The position numbers and the translations under genes were made by a program. Below are positions 8,856-18,713 of a stretch of 64,000 nt of DNA, piece by piece (position 1 is the stretch's first letter; the number at the start of each line of letters is the position of its first letter). Origin of the DNA: Rhizobium oryziradicis (GTDB lineage Bacteria > Pseudomonadota > Alphaproteobacteria > Rhizobiales > Rhizobiaceae); the NCBI RefSeq assembly GCF_001939045.1, contig NZ_MKIM01000028.1:124001-188000 (forward strand), given 5' to 3'. The notes below the pieces were generated by a model. That model was not told where the DNA came from and did no database searches. It saw only the letters and a program-made list of their open reading frames with translations.

Positions 8856-11048
8856 ATGGAATCGGTGGTATTGGACGAGAATGTAACCTTGGCCGGGGAG
8901 GAAGTGGCCCGGGAAGATCTGATGGATAGTCCGCACCGTTTCATCAATCGCGAATTTTCGTGGCTGCAATTCAATCGCCGTGTTCTGGAAGAAACCCTCA
9001 ATACGGCCCATCCACTGCTGGAGCGCGTTCGTTTTCTGTCGATTTCGGCGGCCAATCTGGATGAGTTTTTCATGGTGCGTGTGGCTGGCCTCGAAGGTCA
9101 GGTGCGCCAGGGCATCATGATCAAAAGCCCCGATGGCCGCACGCCTGCCGAGCAATTGGAAGATATTCTCAAAGAGATCGACAATTTACAGATGGAGCAG
9201 CAGGCATCCTTGGCCGTGTTGCAACAATATCTGGCCAAGGAAGACATTCTGATTGTGCGGGCTGCCGCTCTCTCGGATGAAGATCGCAAATGGCTTGAGA
9301 GCGAATTTGAACAGGCGATTTTCCCGGTTCTGACGCCGCTCTCCATCGATCCGGCTCACCCGTTCCCCTTCATTCCCAATCTCGGCTTTTCCATGGGGCT
9401 GCAATTGCAGAGCCTGCGTGGCAAGGAGCCGATGACAGCGCTTTTGCGTCTGCCGCCAGCGCTCGATCGCTTTGTGCGCTTGCCCGATGATAACACCACC
9501 ATTCGCTATATTACCCTTGAGGATGTGGTGGGCATGTTCATCCACCGGCTCTATCCCGGCTATGATGTGAAAGGCTACGGCACCTTCCGCATTATTCGCG
9601 ATAGCGATCTGGAAGTGGAAGAAGAGGCCGAAGATCTGGTGCGTTTCTTTGAAACAGCCTTGAAACGCCGCCGTCGTGGCTCGGTGATCCGTATCGAAAC
9701 CGATTCCGAAATGCCGATTGCGCTCCGCCAGTTTGTGGTGGAACAGCTGGGCGTGCCGGATAACCGTGTTGCGGTTTTGCCGGGTCTTTTGGCGCTCAAC
9801 ACCATGTCGGAAATCACCAAGGCCCCGCGGGATGATCTGCGGTTTGATCCCTATAATGCGCGATTTCCCGAGCGCGTCCGCGACCACGCAGGCGATTGCC
9901 TCGCCGCCATCCGCGAAAAGGACATGGTGGTTCACCATCCCTATGAGAGCTTCGACGTGGTGGTGCAGTTTCTTATTCAGGCGGCCCGCGACCCGGACGT
10001 TCTGGCCATTAAACAAACGCTCTATCGTACGTCGAACAATAGCCCGATTGTTCGGGCGCTGATTGATGCGGCTGATGCCGGTAAATCGGTAACGGCGCTG
10101 GTGGAGTTGAAGGCACGCTTTGATGAAGAGGCCAACATTCGTTGGGCACGCGATCTCGAACGCGCTGGCGTACAGGTGGTGTTTGGCTTTATCGAGCTGA
10201 AGACCCATGCGAAAATGTCGATGGTGGTGCGCCGGGAAGATGGCAAATTGCGCACCTATTGCCACCTCGGCACAGGCAATTATCACCCGATCACCGCCAA
10301 GATTTACACTGACCTGTCGTTCTTTACCTGCAATCCGAAAATTGCCCATGACATGGCCAATGTGTTCAACTTCATCACCGGCTATGGTGAGCCGGAAGAA
10401 AACATGAAGCTGGCAGTATCGCCCTACACCATGCGGTCTCGCATTCTCAAGCACATCGAGGAAGAAACCGCCAATGCCAAGGCGGGCAAGCCAGCGGGCA
10501 TCTGGATGAAGATGAATTCGCTGGTGGACCCCGAAATCATTGATGCGCTGTATCGCGCCAGCGCTGCTGGCGTGGAGGTGGATCTGGTTATTCGCGGTAT
10601 TTGCTGCCTGCGTCCGCAGGTGCCGGGCCTTTCCGACAATATCCGGGTGAAGTCCATCATTGGCCGCTTCTTGGAACACAGCCGCATTTTCTGCTTTGGC
10701 CATGGTCATCGTCTGCCATCAGAACATGCGCTGGTCTATATTGGTTCTGCCGATATGATGCCGCGCAATCTGGACCGTCGCGTTGAAACGCTGGTGCCTT
10801 TGGTTAACCCCACTGTGCACGAGCAGGTTCTATCCCAGATTATGCTGGGCAATCTGATTGACAACCAGCAGAGCTACGAGATATTGCCCGATGGAACGTC
10901 ACGGCGTATTGATGTGCGCGAAGGGGAAGAGCCCTTCAACGCACAGCACTATTTCATGACCAATCCAAGCCTGTCCGGGCGTGGTGAGTCGTTGAAATCA
11001 AGTGCGCCAAAATTGATTGCTGGGGTTGTTTCCGGCCGCAAAAGCTAA
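8856..11048 (+). CDS. ppk: Polyphosphate kinase 1
   Basis: A 730-residue PPK1 that reversibly polymerises the gamma-phosphate of ATP into polyphosphate. The N-terminal domain begins with [18 protein letters not shown]. The two catalytic histidines are in HAKMSM (His451) and EHSRIFCFG (His608), equivalent to His435 and His592 of the E. coli enzyme. Length is close to the family's 690-740. It is followed 11 bp later by ppx, forming a ppk-ppx operon, and preceded by a possible PHO box. Confidence 0.97.
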   Translation: MESVVLDENVTLAGEEVAREDLMDSPHRFINREFSWLQFNRRVLEETLNTAHPLLERVRFLSISAANLDEFFMVRVAGLEGQVRQGIMIKSPDGRTPAEQLEDILKEIDNLQMEQQASLAVLQQYLAKEDILIVRAAALSDEDRKWLESEFEQAIFPVLTPLSIDPAHPFPFIPNLGFSMGLQLQSLRGKEPMTALLRLPPALDRFVRLPDDNTTIRYITLEDVVGMFIHRLYPGYDVKGYGTFRIIRDSDLEVEEEAEDLVRFFETALKRRRRGSVIRIETDSEMPIALRQFVVEQLGVPDNRVAVLPGLLALNTMSEITKAPRDDLRFDPYNARFPERVRDHAGDCLAAIREKDMVVHHPYESFDVVVQFLIQAARDPDVLAIKQTLYRTSNNSPIVRALIDAADAGKSVTALVELKARFDEEANIRWARDLERAGVQVVFGFIELKTHAKMSMVVRREDGKLRTYCHLGTGNYHPITAKIYTDLSFFTCNPKIAHDMANVFNFITGYGEPEENMKLAVSPYTMRSRILKHIEEETANAKAGKPAGIWMKMNSLVDPEIIDALYRASAAGVEVDLVIRGICCLRPQVPGLSDNIRVKSIIGRFLEHSRIFCFGHGHRLPSEHALVYIGSADMMPRNLDRRVETLVPLVNPTVHEQVLSQIMLGNLIDNQQSYEILPDGTSRRIDVREGEEPFNAQHYFMTNPSLSGRGESLKSSAPKLIAGVVSGRKS

Positions 11049-11059
11049 ACTGGATCTGC

Positions 11060-12583
11060 ATGACTCAATCAGAAGCGCAGGGGCGGCTGCCCGGCATAGC
11101 CCCTGTTTCCGTCGTTGATATCGGTTCAAATTCAATCCGCCTGGTGATCTACGAAGGTCTTTCGCGCGCGCCTGCCATTCTCTTTAACGAGAAGGTCTTG
11201 TGCGGGCTTGGCAAAGGCCTGGCCATGAGCGGTCGCATGGACAATGATGGCGTGGAGCGTGCGCTTGCCGCTCTTCGGCGCTTTCATGCGCTGTCAATTC
11301 AGGCACGCGCGGTGTCCATGCATGTGCTGGCAACCGCTGCCGCCCGTGAGGCGGTTAATGGTCCGGCCTTCATTGCTGAGGCCGAGCGCATTCTCGATCA
11401 CAAGATCGAGGTGTTGTCGGGCGAGCAAGAGGCGCTCTATTCGGCGCTTGGCATTGTCAGCGGCTTTCATGATCCCGATGGCATCGCGGGCGACCTTGGC
11501 GGTGGCTCGCTGGAGCTTGTGGATATCAAGGGCAAAGAAATCGGTCGCGGCATGACATTGCCGCTGGGCGGATTGCGCCTTTCTGAACTTTCCGAAGGGT
11601 CTTTGGAAAAGGCCCGCATCTTTACCCGCAAGCAGATTAAATCAGCAGCACTTTTGAAAAAAGGGCAGGGACGCATTTTTTATGCCGTTGGCGGTACGTG
11701 GCGCAACATTGCCAAACTGCACATGGAAATCCGTGATTATCCCTTGCATATGATGCAGGGCTATGAGGTGGATACCATGGAGATGATGCAGTTTCTGGAC
11801 GACATCATCTCCGGCAATTGTGCGAAATTGCCAGCCTGGCAGCGCGTATCCAAAAACCGCCGCGCTCTCATTCCGTTTGGCGCGGTGGCGCTGCGTGAAG
11901 TGCTGGAGGTCATGCGTCCCAGCCGTGTTTGCTTCTCTGCACAAGGCGTGCGTGAAGGCTATCTCTATTCCATGCTGTCCGAGGACGATCAAAAGCTTGA
12001 TCCGTTGGTGGAAGCGGCTGATGAGCTTGCCATTTTGCGTGCACGCTCTCCCGAACATGCCCGCGAGCTTGCCCGCTGGACCGGCAGGATGATGCCGTTT
12101 TTTGATGTGGTCGAGACAGGAGAAGAAGCGCGCTACCGTCAGGCAGCCTGTTTGCTGGCAGACATCAGCTGGCGTGCCCATCCCGATTATCGTGGTCCGC
12201 AGGCGCTGAACCTGATTGCTCATTCGTCTTTTGTCGGCATTACCCATCCGGGTCGCGCCTTCATTGCGCTCAGCAATTATTATCGCTTTGAAGGCCTGCA
12301 TGACGATGGTCAAACCGGCCCCTTGGTGGCCATTGCCACCCAGCGGCTGTTGGACAGGGCAAAACTGCTGGGCGGTTTGCTCCGCGTCGTCTATCTGTTT
12401 TCGGCATCCATGCCGGGGGTTGTCGACGCTCTCGGCTTTGAGCGCTCAAGCCGCACCGATCTTGATCTGGAATTTGTGGTGCCAAAGCAGTTTCACGATT
12501 TTATCGGCGAGCGGCTGGATGGCCGTTTGCAGCAATTGGCAAAACTGACCGGCAAGCGACTGGCCTTCCGGTTCGAAGAATAG
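11060..12583 (+). CDS. ppx: Exopolyphosphatase, Ppx/GppA family
   Basis: A 507-residue Ppx/GppA protein that degrades polyphosphate from the ends (or pppGpp, in GppA members). ASKHA-fold signatures are VVDIGSNSIRLVIYEG near residues 19-34 and GDLGGGSLELVDI near 145. A C-terminal HD-like region (about 320-500) is present, as in long Ppx enzymes. Its position directly downstream of ppk supports Ppx over GppA. The stop abuts the convergent mntR stop with no intergenic base. Confidence 0.93.
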   Translation: MTQSEAQGRLPGIAPVSVVDIGSNSIRLVIYEGLSRAPAILFNEKVLCGLGKGLAMSGRMDNDGVERALAALRRFHALSIQARAVSMHVLATAAAREAVNGPAFIAEAERILDHKIEVLSGEQEALYSALGIVSGFHDPDGIAGDLGGGSLELVDIKGKEIGRGMTLPLGGLRLSELSEGSLEKARIFTRKQIKSAALLKKGQGRIFYAVGGTWRNIAKLHMEIRDYPLHMMQGYEVDTMEMMQFLDDIISGNCAKLPAWQRVSKNRRALIPFGAVALREVLEVMRPSRVCFSAQGVREGYLYSMLSEDDQKLDPLVEAADELAILRARSPEHARELARWTGRMMPFFDVVETGEEARYRQAACLLADISWRAHPDYRGPQALNLIAHSSFVGITHPGRAFIALSNYYRFEGLHDDGQTGPLVAIATQRLLDRAKLLGGLLRVVYLFSASMPGVVDALGFERSSRTDLDLEFVVPKQFHDFIGERLDGRLQQLAKLTGKRLAFRFEE

Positions 12584-13057
12584 TTACTTTTTTTGCGGAT
12601 TAAGCTTTCCGGCGGCAAGAGCACGCCGGAAAGCGTCGAGCGTTTCCACGCTAACGTAATGCTCAATGCCTTCAGCATCAATGCGGGCCGTTTTTTCGCA
12701 CACACCCAGCATTTTTAAAAAATCCTCAACGGTCTCATGGCGCTCGCGGCTCTCCGCGGCAAGCTTGTGGCCTGCTTCGGTGAGAAAAACGCCGCGATAA
12801 GGTTTGCGCGAGATCAGGCCGCTTTCTGTGAGCCGCGCCAGCATTTTGGCAACAGTGGGTTGGGCCACACCGAGTCGCTGGGCAATATCCACCTGTCGTG
12901 CCTCTTGCCCCTCGGCAATCAGGTCGGAAATCAGCTCCACATAGTCTTCCACCAGCGCCGTTCTGCGCGCTTCACGCACTTGTTTAAACCCCTCGGAATG
13001 GTCATCGGCATCGGGCAGGGGGGCTGTGCGGCGCTGGTGCTGTGGTGTGCGAGTCAA
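12584..13057 (-). CDS. mntR: MntR: DtxR-family manganese regulator
   Basis: A 157-residue DtxR/MntR-type repressor with an N-terminal winged helix (about residues 35-95; [18 protein letters not shown] is the helix-turn-helix) and a dimerisation/metal-binding region with likely ligands in [11 protein letters not shown] (His107, Glu108) and in CEK/EGIEHY (Cys120, Glu132, His133). It represses manganese uptake when Mn2+ is sufficient. It diverges from mntH, its expected target, with several palindromes between them. Confidence 0.9.
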   Translation of the reverse strand: MTRTPQHQRRTAPLPDADDHSEGFKQVREARRTALVEDYVELISDLIAEGQEARQVDIAQRLGVAQPTVAKMLARLTESGLISRKPYRGVFLTEAGHKLAAESRERHETVEDFLKMLGVCEKTARIDAEGIEHYVSVETLDAFRRALAAGKLNPQKK

Positions 13058-13152
13058 ACGGCTTTTTCCTTGTTTTTTCGCAGTTTACCAAGCCTTGCCA
13101 GCGATGAACAGACACATAACACGCTATCCAAGACCCCATATTGGCGCGCAGT

Positions 13153-13247
13153 TGCGATATCGCACTGCCATATAAAGCCGAGGCAATAGAATATAGCCTA
13201 TTGCATATTGTGAAAAACCGGAGCAGATTGTTGCGAATTAATCGCAA
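13153..13247. promoter_or_regulatory. Cluster of three palindromes between mntR and mntH
   Basis: Three dyads lie in the 213-bp divergent gap: a perfect 12-bp palindrome TGCGATATCGCA (13153-13164); GCAATAG / CTATTGC (13183-13189 and 13198-13204, 8-nt spacer); and TTGCGA / TCGCAA (13231-13236 and 13242-13247, 5-nt spacer). Their position makes them candidates for MntR or Mur/Fur-type operators acting on either gene. Which protein binds which dyad cannot be told from the sequence. Confidence 0.6.
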
Positions 13248-13270
13248 TAAAAAATCTGAGCGTGGGTAGA

Positions 13271-14644
13271 ATGTCAAAGATTGAGCCGAAGCTTGTCCCC
13301 GCCGCGGGGCAAAATGTCGATTGGAAATTTTCAAAAGGCGAGGCGGATATCCCCAGCCTCTCAGAAGTGCATGCCTCTGTTTTTGTGCCCAAAGCAGGCT
13401 CATGGTTTCGCAAGTTGATGGCCTTTGCAGGCCCCGGGTATATGATTTCCGTGGGCTATATGGACCCCGGCAATTGGGCAACGGATATCGCAGGCGGCTC
13501 GCAATTTGGCTATACGCTGCTTTCCGTCATCATGATTTCCAATTTGATGGCCATTCTGTTGCAAGCGCTATCAGCTCGGCTCGGCATTGCCACCGGACGG
13601 GATCTGGCGCAAGCCTGCCGCGATCATTATTCGCCACCTGTGCGCATTGCTCTCTGGCTGGCCTGCGAATTGGCCATTATTGCCTGTGATCTCGCCGAGG
13701 TGATCGGCACCGCCATTGCGCTTCAGCTGTTGTTCGGCATCCCTTTGATTGGTGGCGCGCTGATTACCGTGCTGGATACCGTGCTTTTGCTTTTGTTGAT
13801 GAACAAGGGTTTCCGGTTTCTCGAAGCCTTCGTCATCTCCATGCTCTCGATTATTTCGCTCTGCTTTCTGGCCGAGATTGCCGTGGCTCAGCCGCCCATT
13901 GCTGCCGTGCTGGGTGGGTTTATCCCCACAACCGAGGTGGTGACCAACCCTGCCATGCTTTATGTCGCCATTGGCATTATCGGGGCGACGGTCATGCCAC
14001 ATAATCTTTATCTGCACTCGTCCATCGTGCAGACCCGCGCCTATGAGCGCAATGAAACTGGCAAGCGTGATGCCATCAAATGGGCAACGGTCGATAGCAC
14101 GATTGCGCTGATGCTGGCATTGTTCGTCAATGCGGCCATTCTCGTTCTGGCAGCCTCGGTGTTTCACGCCTCAGGCCGCACCGATGTGGCCGAGATTGAG
14201 CAGGCCCATGAATTGCTGACCCCGCTTTTGGGCTTTGGCCTTGCCTCCACCCTGTTTGCGGTGGCGCTGCTGGCGTCGGGCATCAATTCAACAGTCACCG
14301 CCACATTGGCAGGCCAGATCGTGATGGAAGGCTTTTTGCGTCTTCGGATTCCCAATTGGGCGCGGCGACTGATCACCCGCTGCATCGCCATTGTGCCGGT
14401 CGTTGTTGTGACGTGGATTTACGGCAACAAGGGCACGGCAGAACTTCTGGTGCTCAGCCAGGTGGTGCTCTCCATGCAGCTGCCTTTTGCGGTGATCCCT
14501 TTGGTACAATTCGTCAGCGACAAACGCAAAATGGGCACCTTTGTGATTGCGCCCTGGGTCAAGATTCTGGCCTGGCTGGTGGCCGCAATTATTCTGGTGC
14601 TGAACTTCAAGCTGCTCTGGGATACTTTCCAAGGCATTGGCTGA
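13271..14644 (+). CDS. mntH: Nramp-family manganese/divalent metal:H+ symporter
   Basis: A 457-residue inner-membrane Nramp transporter with about eleven helices. The metal-binding motif DPGN occurs in [11 protein letters not shown] near residue 68 and the MPH motif in MPHNLYLHS near residue 242, both intact. Start taken as ATG 13271; a GTG at 13262 would add three residues. Divergent mntR and the palindromes upstream argue for Mn2+-responsive repression. Confidence 0.95.
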   Translation: MSKIEPKLVPAAGQNVDWKFSKGEADIPSLSEVHASVFVPKAGSWFRKLMAFAGPGYMISVGYMDPGNWATDIAGGSQFGYTLLSVIMISNLMAILLQALSARLGIATGRDLAQACRDHYSPPVRIALWLACELAIIACDLAEVIGTAIALQLLFGIPLIGGALITVLDTVLLLLLMNKGFRFLEAFVISMLSIISLCFLAEIAVAQPPIAAVLGGFIPTTEVVTNPAMLYVAIGIIGATVMPHNLYLHSSIVQTRAYERNETGKRDAIKWATVDSTIALMLALFVNAAILVLAASVFHASGRTDVAEIEQAHELLTPLLGFGLASTLFAVALLASGINSTVTATLAGQIVMEGFLRLRIPNWARRLITRCIAIVPVVVVTWIYGNKGTAELLVLSQVVLSMQLPFAVIPLVQFVSDKRKMGTFVIAPWVKILAWLVAAIILVLNFKLLWDTFQGIG

Positions 14645-14686
14645 GAGGGAAAGCGTGACGATCCCGACGCTGCCCAGACGCCGCCA

Positions 14687-14720
14687 TTCTTGTCGGTAGC
14701 GCTTTTCGCACCGACAAGAA
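14687..14720. terminator. Stem-loop between convergent mntH and DUF2891 gene
   Basis: TTCTTGTCGGT (14687-14697) pairs exactly with ACCGACAAGAA (14710-14720); the 12-nt loop can extend the stem with GCG/CGC. There is no strong T tract on the plus strand, but the reverse strand reads into the stem from TTTT. It lies between two converging genes, so it may terminate in both directions. Confidence 0.5.
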
Positions 14721-14767
14721 AATTGCAGGCGAGATCACCTAGGGTGCCAAAATGCATTCGTGATGGA

Positions 14768-15769
14768 TCAAGCCGACAGCGCCAACACCGCAAAGCTTGC
14801 CAGCCAATGCTCGCCCATATAATCGCCCGCCACATGGGCGAGGCCCGCTTGCAAATGGGTGTTGGCCGCTTGCTGCATGATGGTGCGGCGCGGATCGCCC
14901 TCTGGCAAGGCCGCAGCCAAGGCAAAGAAGCACCAGGCGCGGCTGAGGTTCAAACCGTCAAGATGGGCAATCTTGCCATCACTGCGGTCTGAAACGGTGG
15001 CAGGCTTCATCACATGCGCGGGCTGGCCCTTGCTTAAATCAGGCATGAAGCCTGAAAACCACGGCTCAAATGCATCAGGTGGCAAAAGCCTGCGCATGCA
15101 TTCTGCTTCTATCAAGCTGGAGGATAGAAATTCATCGCCAGACGGCTCTCCCCAGGCCGTGCAATCGCGGTCTGCGCCATACCAGCGCTTGGCGGTTGTT
15201 TGTAAAAGCGAAAAGAACCCGGTGTTTTTGCTCACTTTCGCATAATCGCTCGCCAGCCGAAGGGCAAAGGCGGTGTTATAATGGGTGCCAACCCGCACCG
15301 GATAGGTGGCAAGCGGCAAGAAGGCTTCAAAGCGTGCGACGATGCGCTCTGTCAGCGGGGTAAGTGCTTGGCTCCATGTCGAGGTCTCATGATCGGTCAG
15401 TTCCGCGGCAAGCTTGAGCAGCCAGCCCCAACCATAGGGGCGCTCATAACCGCGTGCGGTGGGGCGGTCAAAATAGGCGCATTCGCCAGCGATTTTATCT
15501 GCCACCAGCATCTCGTCAAACAGGCGGCGAATGGCAGGAGCTGCGGGCATATCAGGATAGAGCCGCAGCAGATGCGCCAACATCCAATAGCCGTGCACAC
15601 AGGAATGCCAATCAAAACTGCCGTAAAACACCGGATGCAGCGAGGCGGGGCGCACGCCATCTTCCACACCTTCAAACACATGCATGATGTGGTTGGGAAA
15701 CTCTTGTCTCACATGACCAAGGGCAATTTCGGCAAAGCGCTGGGCGGTGTTCTGGTCAAGCGTCTGCAT
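14768..15769 (-). CDS. DUF2891 domain protein
   Basis: A 333-residue protein that appears to span a DUF2891 domain, probably an all-alpha fold resembling glycoside hydrolase or epimerase barrels (inference). Motifs include YGSFDWHSCVHGYWML near residue 42, RPYGWGWLLKLAAEL near 110, and a C-terminal HLDGLNLSRAW. No biochemical role is established for the family. Start at ATG 15769 with AGGAG about 7 nt before; it overlaps the end of the Rsm22-like gene by 14 bp, so the two are cotranscribed. Confidence 0.8.
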   Translation of the reverse strand: MQTLDQNTAQRFAEIALGHVRQEFPNHIMHVFEGVEDGVRPASLHPVFYGSFDWHSCVHGYWMLAHLLRLYPDMPAAPAIRRLFDEMLVADKIAGECAYFDRPTARGYERPYGWGWLLKLAAELTDHETSTWSQALTPLTERIVARFEAFLPLATYPVRVGTHYNTAFALRLASDYAKVSKNTGFFSLLQTTAKRWYGADRDCTAWGEPSGDEFLSSSLIEAECMRRLLPPDAFEPWFSGFMPDLSKGQPAHVMKPATVSDRSDGKIAHLDGLNLSRAWCFFALAAALPEGDPRRTIMQQAANTHLQAGLAHVAGDYMGEHWLASFAVLALSA

Positions 15770-16748
15770 TCTTCGCTCCTGTTTCCCAAGCGATATGATC
15801 GCCCCAATCGGCGCGGCGGGCCGCCTTGAAGATCTCGCCATCGCGGCGGCTGATGGTGGTTTCCTCCGCAATGCCATCGGTGCGACAGAGCTTTATCCGC
15901 GCCATGCCGCTGGCAAGCCGCGGCGGCGAAAGAACCCGCGCACCCGACAGTGCAACCTTTTGGCGGCTGGCAGCAATGAAGATATATTTTTCATCTTCCC
16001 ACGGCACATCGCCATTCTTGACCTGACGATGCACCCTTGAGCGGGCAACGCGACGGGAAAAATGGCACCAATCCGGGCTCACGATGGGACAGTCCATCTG
16101 GTGGGTGCAGGGCGCAATCAGATGCGCCCCCTCCGCAATCAGGGTCTGCCGTGCCGTGACAATCCTCTGCCAGCCAGCGGGTGTGCCCGGTTCAACAATG
16201 AGAATGGTATCTGCGGTCATGGCCCAGAGTTTTTGTATGATGCTGGCCACAGCATCCATGGGCAATTCATCCAGCACATAGGCGAGCGTGACCAGATCCG
16301 CCGGAGCAAGACTTGGCAGCTGTTTGACAATGTCGCCTGCCTGCCAATGACTGTCGATTGACAGCGCTTTGGCAAGGCTTTGGCCTACGTTGCGAATAGC
16401 AGGGCTTGCCTCCACCAAGGTGGCTTTCTGCAAGTCCGGCCAGCAATCACCTGCCGCCCAAAGCGCGGTGCCGGGGCCGGAGCCAAGATCAATCAGGCTT
16501 TGCGGTTTGAAATCACTATGGATCTCGGCAACGCTTTCCATGGCAGAACGCACGGCGGCAAAGGTGGCGGGCAGGCGGGCGGCCAGATAGGCTTTGGCCG
16601 CCAGATCATCACTCAAATGCAAGGTGCCGTCGCGCACTTCGCCCCGATAGCGTTTCGACAAGCGTTCCTGCGCTTTCATCAAGGGAGCAAGCGGCTGGTT
16701 TTCCAGCAGGCGATCCACGGCAGTTCTCAGAAGGGCAGGCAATTCCAC
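15756..16748 (-). CDS. Rsm22/METTL17-like methyltransferase-fold protein
   Basis: A 330-residue member of the Rsm22 family (small ribosomal subunit-associated methyltransferase fold). A SAM-binding-like motif LIDLGSGPGTALWA is at 85-98. Cys214, Cys220, Cys228 (PCTHQMDCPIVSPDWCHFSRR region) and Cys288 match the spacing of the [4Fe-4S] ligands reported for mitochondrial METTL17. The likely role is in small-subunit assembly and not classical rRNA methylation (inference from mitochondrial homologues). It starts at GTG 16748 with a weak ribosome site and overlaps the downstream DUF2891 gene. Confidence 0.82.
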   Translation of the reverse strand: MELPALLRTAVDRLLENQPLAPLMKAQERLSKRYRGEVRDGTLHLSDDLAAKAYLAARLPATFAAVRSAMESVAEIHSDFKPQSLIDLGSGPGTALWAAGDCWPDLQKATLVEASPAIRNVGQSLAKALSIDSHWQAGDIVKQLPSLAPADLVTLAYVLDELPMDAVASIIQKLWAMTADTILIVEPGTPAGWQRIVTARQTLIAEGAHLIAPCTHQMDCPIVSPDWCHFSRRVARSRVHRQVKNGDVPWEDEKYIFIAASRQKVALSGARVLSPPRLASGMARIKLCRTDGIAEETTISRRDGEIFKAARRADWGDHIAWETGAKNADA

Positions 16749-16828
16749 GGGCGAAGATCCGGTTGGGACAAGAAAGCGGCAGCGTTACAGACTATTATCG
16801 GCTTTGACGAGCGCTTCACAGGCTCATT

Positions 16829-17341
16829 TTAATCTAACCCAATCTGAATTTCGCGCACTCGGATTTCAGCCCACTCTGACTTCAGCAATGACATTTGCAT
16901 CAGATCGCCGCGCGTGCCGTCAGTCTTCCCGTAGGCGTGGCGCAAAACGCCTTCCTGTTGAAAACCAAGCTTGGTGTAAAGCGCGCGCGCCCGCAGGTTT
17001 TCCGGCAGATGCGTGAGCCAGATACGCTGGGCTCCGGCCTCTGAAAATGCCCAGTCCAGCGCAAGCCGCATCATCGCAGTTCCGACACCCTGATCAGGTG
17101 CGGCGACAATAACCCGTTTGATATAGAGGTTGTTGTGCGCATCATCGAGGTCGCGAAAAAACACAAAGCCCAGCCCATGGCCGTCATCGCCCAATGCGAT
17201 CTGATAGGCGGCTGTCGCATCCGCCAGATTGGCAATATGTTCTTGCTCGGTAAAGCGGCCCACCAGCCGATCATAGCCCGGCTGGCGCTCCGTTGACATC
17301 AGAAACGGGATGTCAGCAATGCTGGCTCGTCGAAGCCGCAT
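16829..17341 (-). CDS. GNAT-family N-acetyltransferase
   Basis: A 170-residue GNAT acetyltransferase. The acetyl-CoA-binding motif A is visible as VAAPDQGVGTAMMRLALDWAF (Q/R-x-x-G-x-G/A type: DQGVGT) near residue 80, and motif B as ENLRARALYTKLGFQQEG near 120. The substrate cannot be predicted. Its start lies 5 bp after the rnd stop, so it is probably cotranscribed with rnd. Confidence 0.88.
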   Translation of the reverse strand: MRLRRASIADIPFLMSTERQPGYDRLVGRFTEQEHIANLADATAAYQIALGDDGHGLGFVFFRDLDDAHNNLYIKRVIVAAPDQGVGTAMMRLALDWAFSEAGAQRIWLTHLPENLRARALYTKLGFQQEGVLRHAYGKTDGTRGDLMQMSLLKSEWAEIRVREIQIGLD

Positions 17342-17346
17342 CGCGC

Positions 17347-18501
17347 TTACTCGGCAGCAAAATCAAAGGCTTCGATTTTTTTGCCAACAAAGCGCAGCGC
17401 CATACCACCATTGATCAGCTTGAGCGCTGCATCGCCAAACAATTCGCGTCGCCAGCCATGCAGGGCCTGAACATCGGCATTTTCACCGTCGACCGCGATT
17501 TTTTCCAAATCATCGGTATTGGCAATCATTTTGGCGGCAACGCCGTTCTTTTCGCAAGTCAGGCGCAGCAGAACCTTGAGAAGCTCGACGGCAGAGGCCG
17601 AGCCTTCCGGCATGTGATTTTGGCGTTGCAGCTGCGGCCAATCGGCTTTGGGAATAGCCAGCGCTGCGTTGACGGCATCGGTGATGGCGCTGCCTGCGCT
17701 GGAACGCTCCCAACCCTTGGGGATGGTGCGCAAGCGGCCAAGGGCCTCGCTGTCCTTGGGTTGTTGCTGGGCAATTTCAAAAATCGCATCGTCTTTCAGC
17801 ACCCGAGAGCGCGGCACATTGCGAGAACGGGCTTCACGCTCGCGCCATGCGGCCACATTCTTCATCACCATCAGTTCCTGCGGCTTTTTCAGGCGCATTT
17901 TCAGGCGCTGCCAGGCATCATCCGGGTGGAGATCATAGGTGCTGCGGGATTCCAGCACGGCCATTTCTTCCGCAAGCCATGTGGCGCGGCCTTCGCGCTC
18001 CAGCTCGGACTTCAGCTTCAGATAGACATCGCGCAGGTGGGTCACATCGGCCAAGGCGTAATCAAGTTGCTTTTCGGTGAGCGGGCGGCGGCTCCAATCG
18101 GTAAAGCGCGAGCTTTTGTCGATGTGGATATTTTTGATCTTCTGCACCAATTGGTCATAGGACACGCTATCGCCAAAGCCACAAACCATGGCCGCCACTT
18201 GCGTATCAAAAATCGGTTGCGGAATAAGATTGCCGAGGTGGAAGATGATTTCAATATCCTGGCGCGCAGCATGGAATACTTTGGTGACAGCGGTGTTGGC
18301 CATCAGCTCAAACAGCGGGGCAAGATCGATGCCCTCGGCCAGCGGGTCTACAATCACCTCAAGGTCAGGGCTTGCCATCTGCACAAGGCACAGTTCTGGC
18401 CAAAATGTCGTTTCACGCAGAAACTCAGTGTCTATGGTAATAAATTCAGATTTCGCCAGTGTCTTGCAGGCAGCTTCCAAATCTTGCGTTGTAACAATCA
18501 T
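17347..18501 (-). CDS. rnd: Ribonuclease D
   Basis: A 384-residue 3'-5' exoribonuclease that trims tRNA and other stable RNA precursors. The N-terminal DEDDy exonuclease domain begins with FITIDTEFLRE (Asp/Glu metal ligands near residues 23-25), with later segments FHAARQDIEI and YALADVTHLRDVY supplying the remaining acidic residues and Tyr. An HRDC domain follows (about 210-290). Length is usual for RNase D. The GNAT gene follows closely. Confidence 0.95.
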   Translation of the reverse strand: MIVTTQDLEAACKTLAKSEFITIDTEFLRETTFWPELCLVQMASPDLEVIVDPLAEGIDLAPLFELMANTAVTKVFHAARQDIEIIFHLGNLIPQPIFDTQVAAMVCGFGDSVSYDQLVQKIKNIHIDKSSRFTDWSRRPLTEKQLDYALADVTHLRDVYLKLKSELEREGRATWLAEEMAVLESRSTYDLHPDDAWQRLKMRLKKPQELMVMKNVAAWREREARSRNVPRSRVLKDDAIFEIAQQQPKDSEALGRLRTIPKGWERSSAGSAITDAVNAALAIPKADWPQLQRQNHMPEGSASAVELLKVLLRLTCEKNGVAAKMIANTDDLEKIAVDGENADVQALHGWRRELFGDAALKLINGGMALRFVGKKIEAFDFAAE

Positions 18502-18713
18502 TTCGCACCGGAATTTTTCGTCATAATTCTACCTTTCCTCCCCGCTTGCGCCGTGCTTGTCAAGTTGATGACGGCATTTGAAACGCCTGTGAGCAAAAAC
18601 TCCCCCGAAAATACGTGATTGTGGCATTTTCGCCAAAAGAAAAGCACGCTTCATCTGCATCGTTGCAGATGCATTCAAAGCTATCCAATGCTCGACGTTT
18701 GAAGATGCGCGTA

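Noticed and set aside
9186..10709. 507-codon open frame on the minus strand opposite ppk
   Set aside because: It is a mirror of the ppk coding sequence with no ribosome site, rich in His and Arg from reversed codons and with no recognisable motif.
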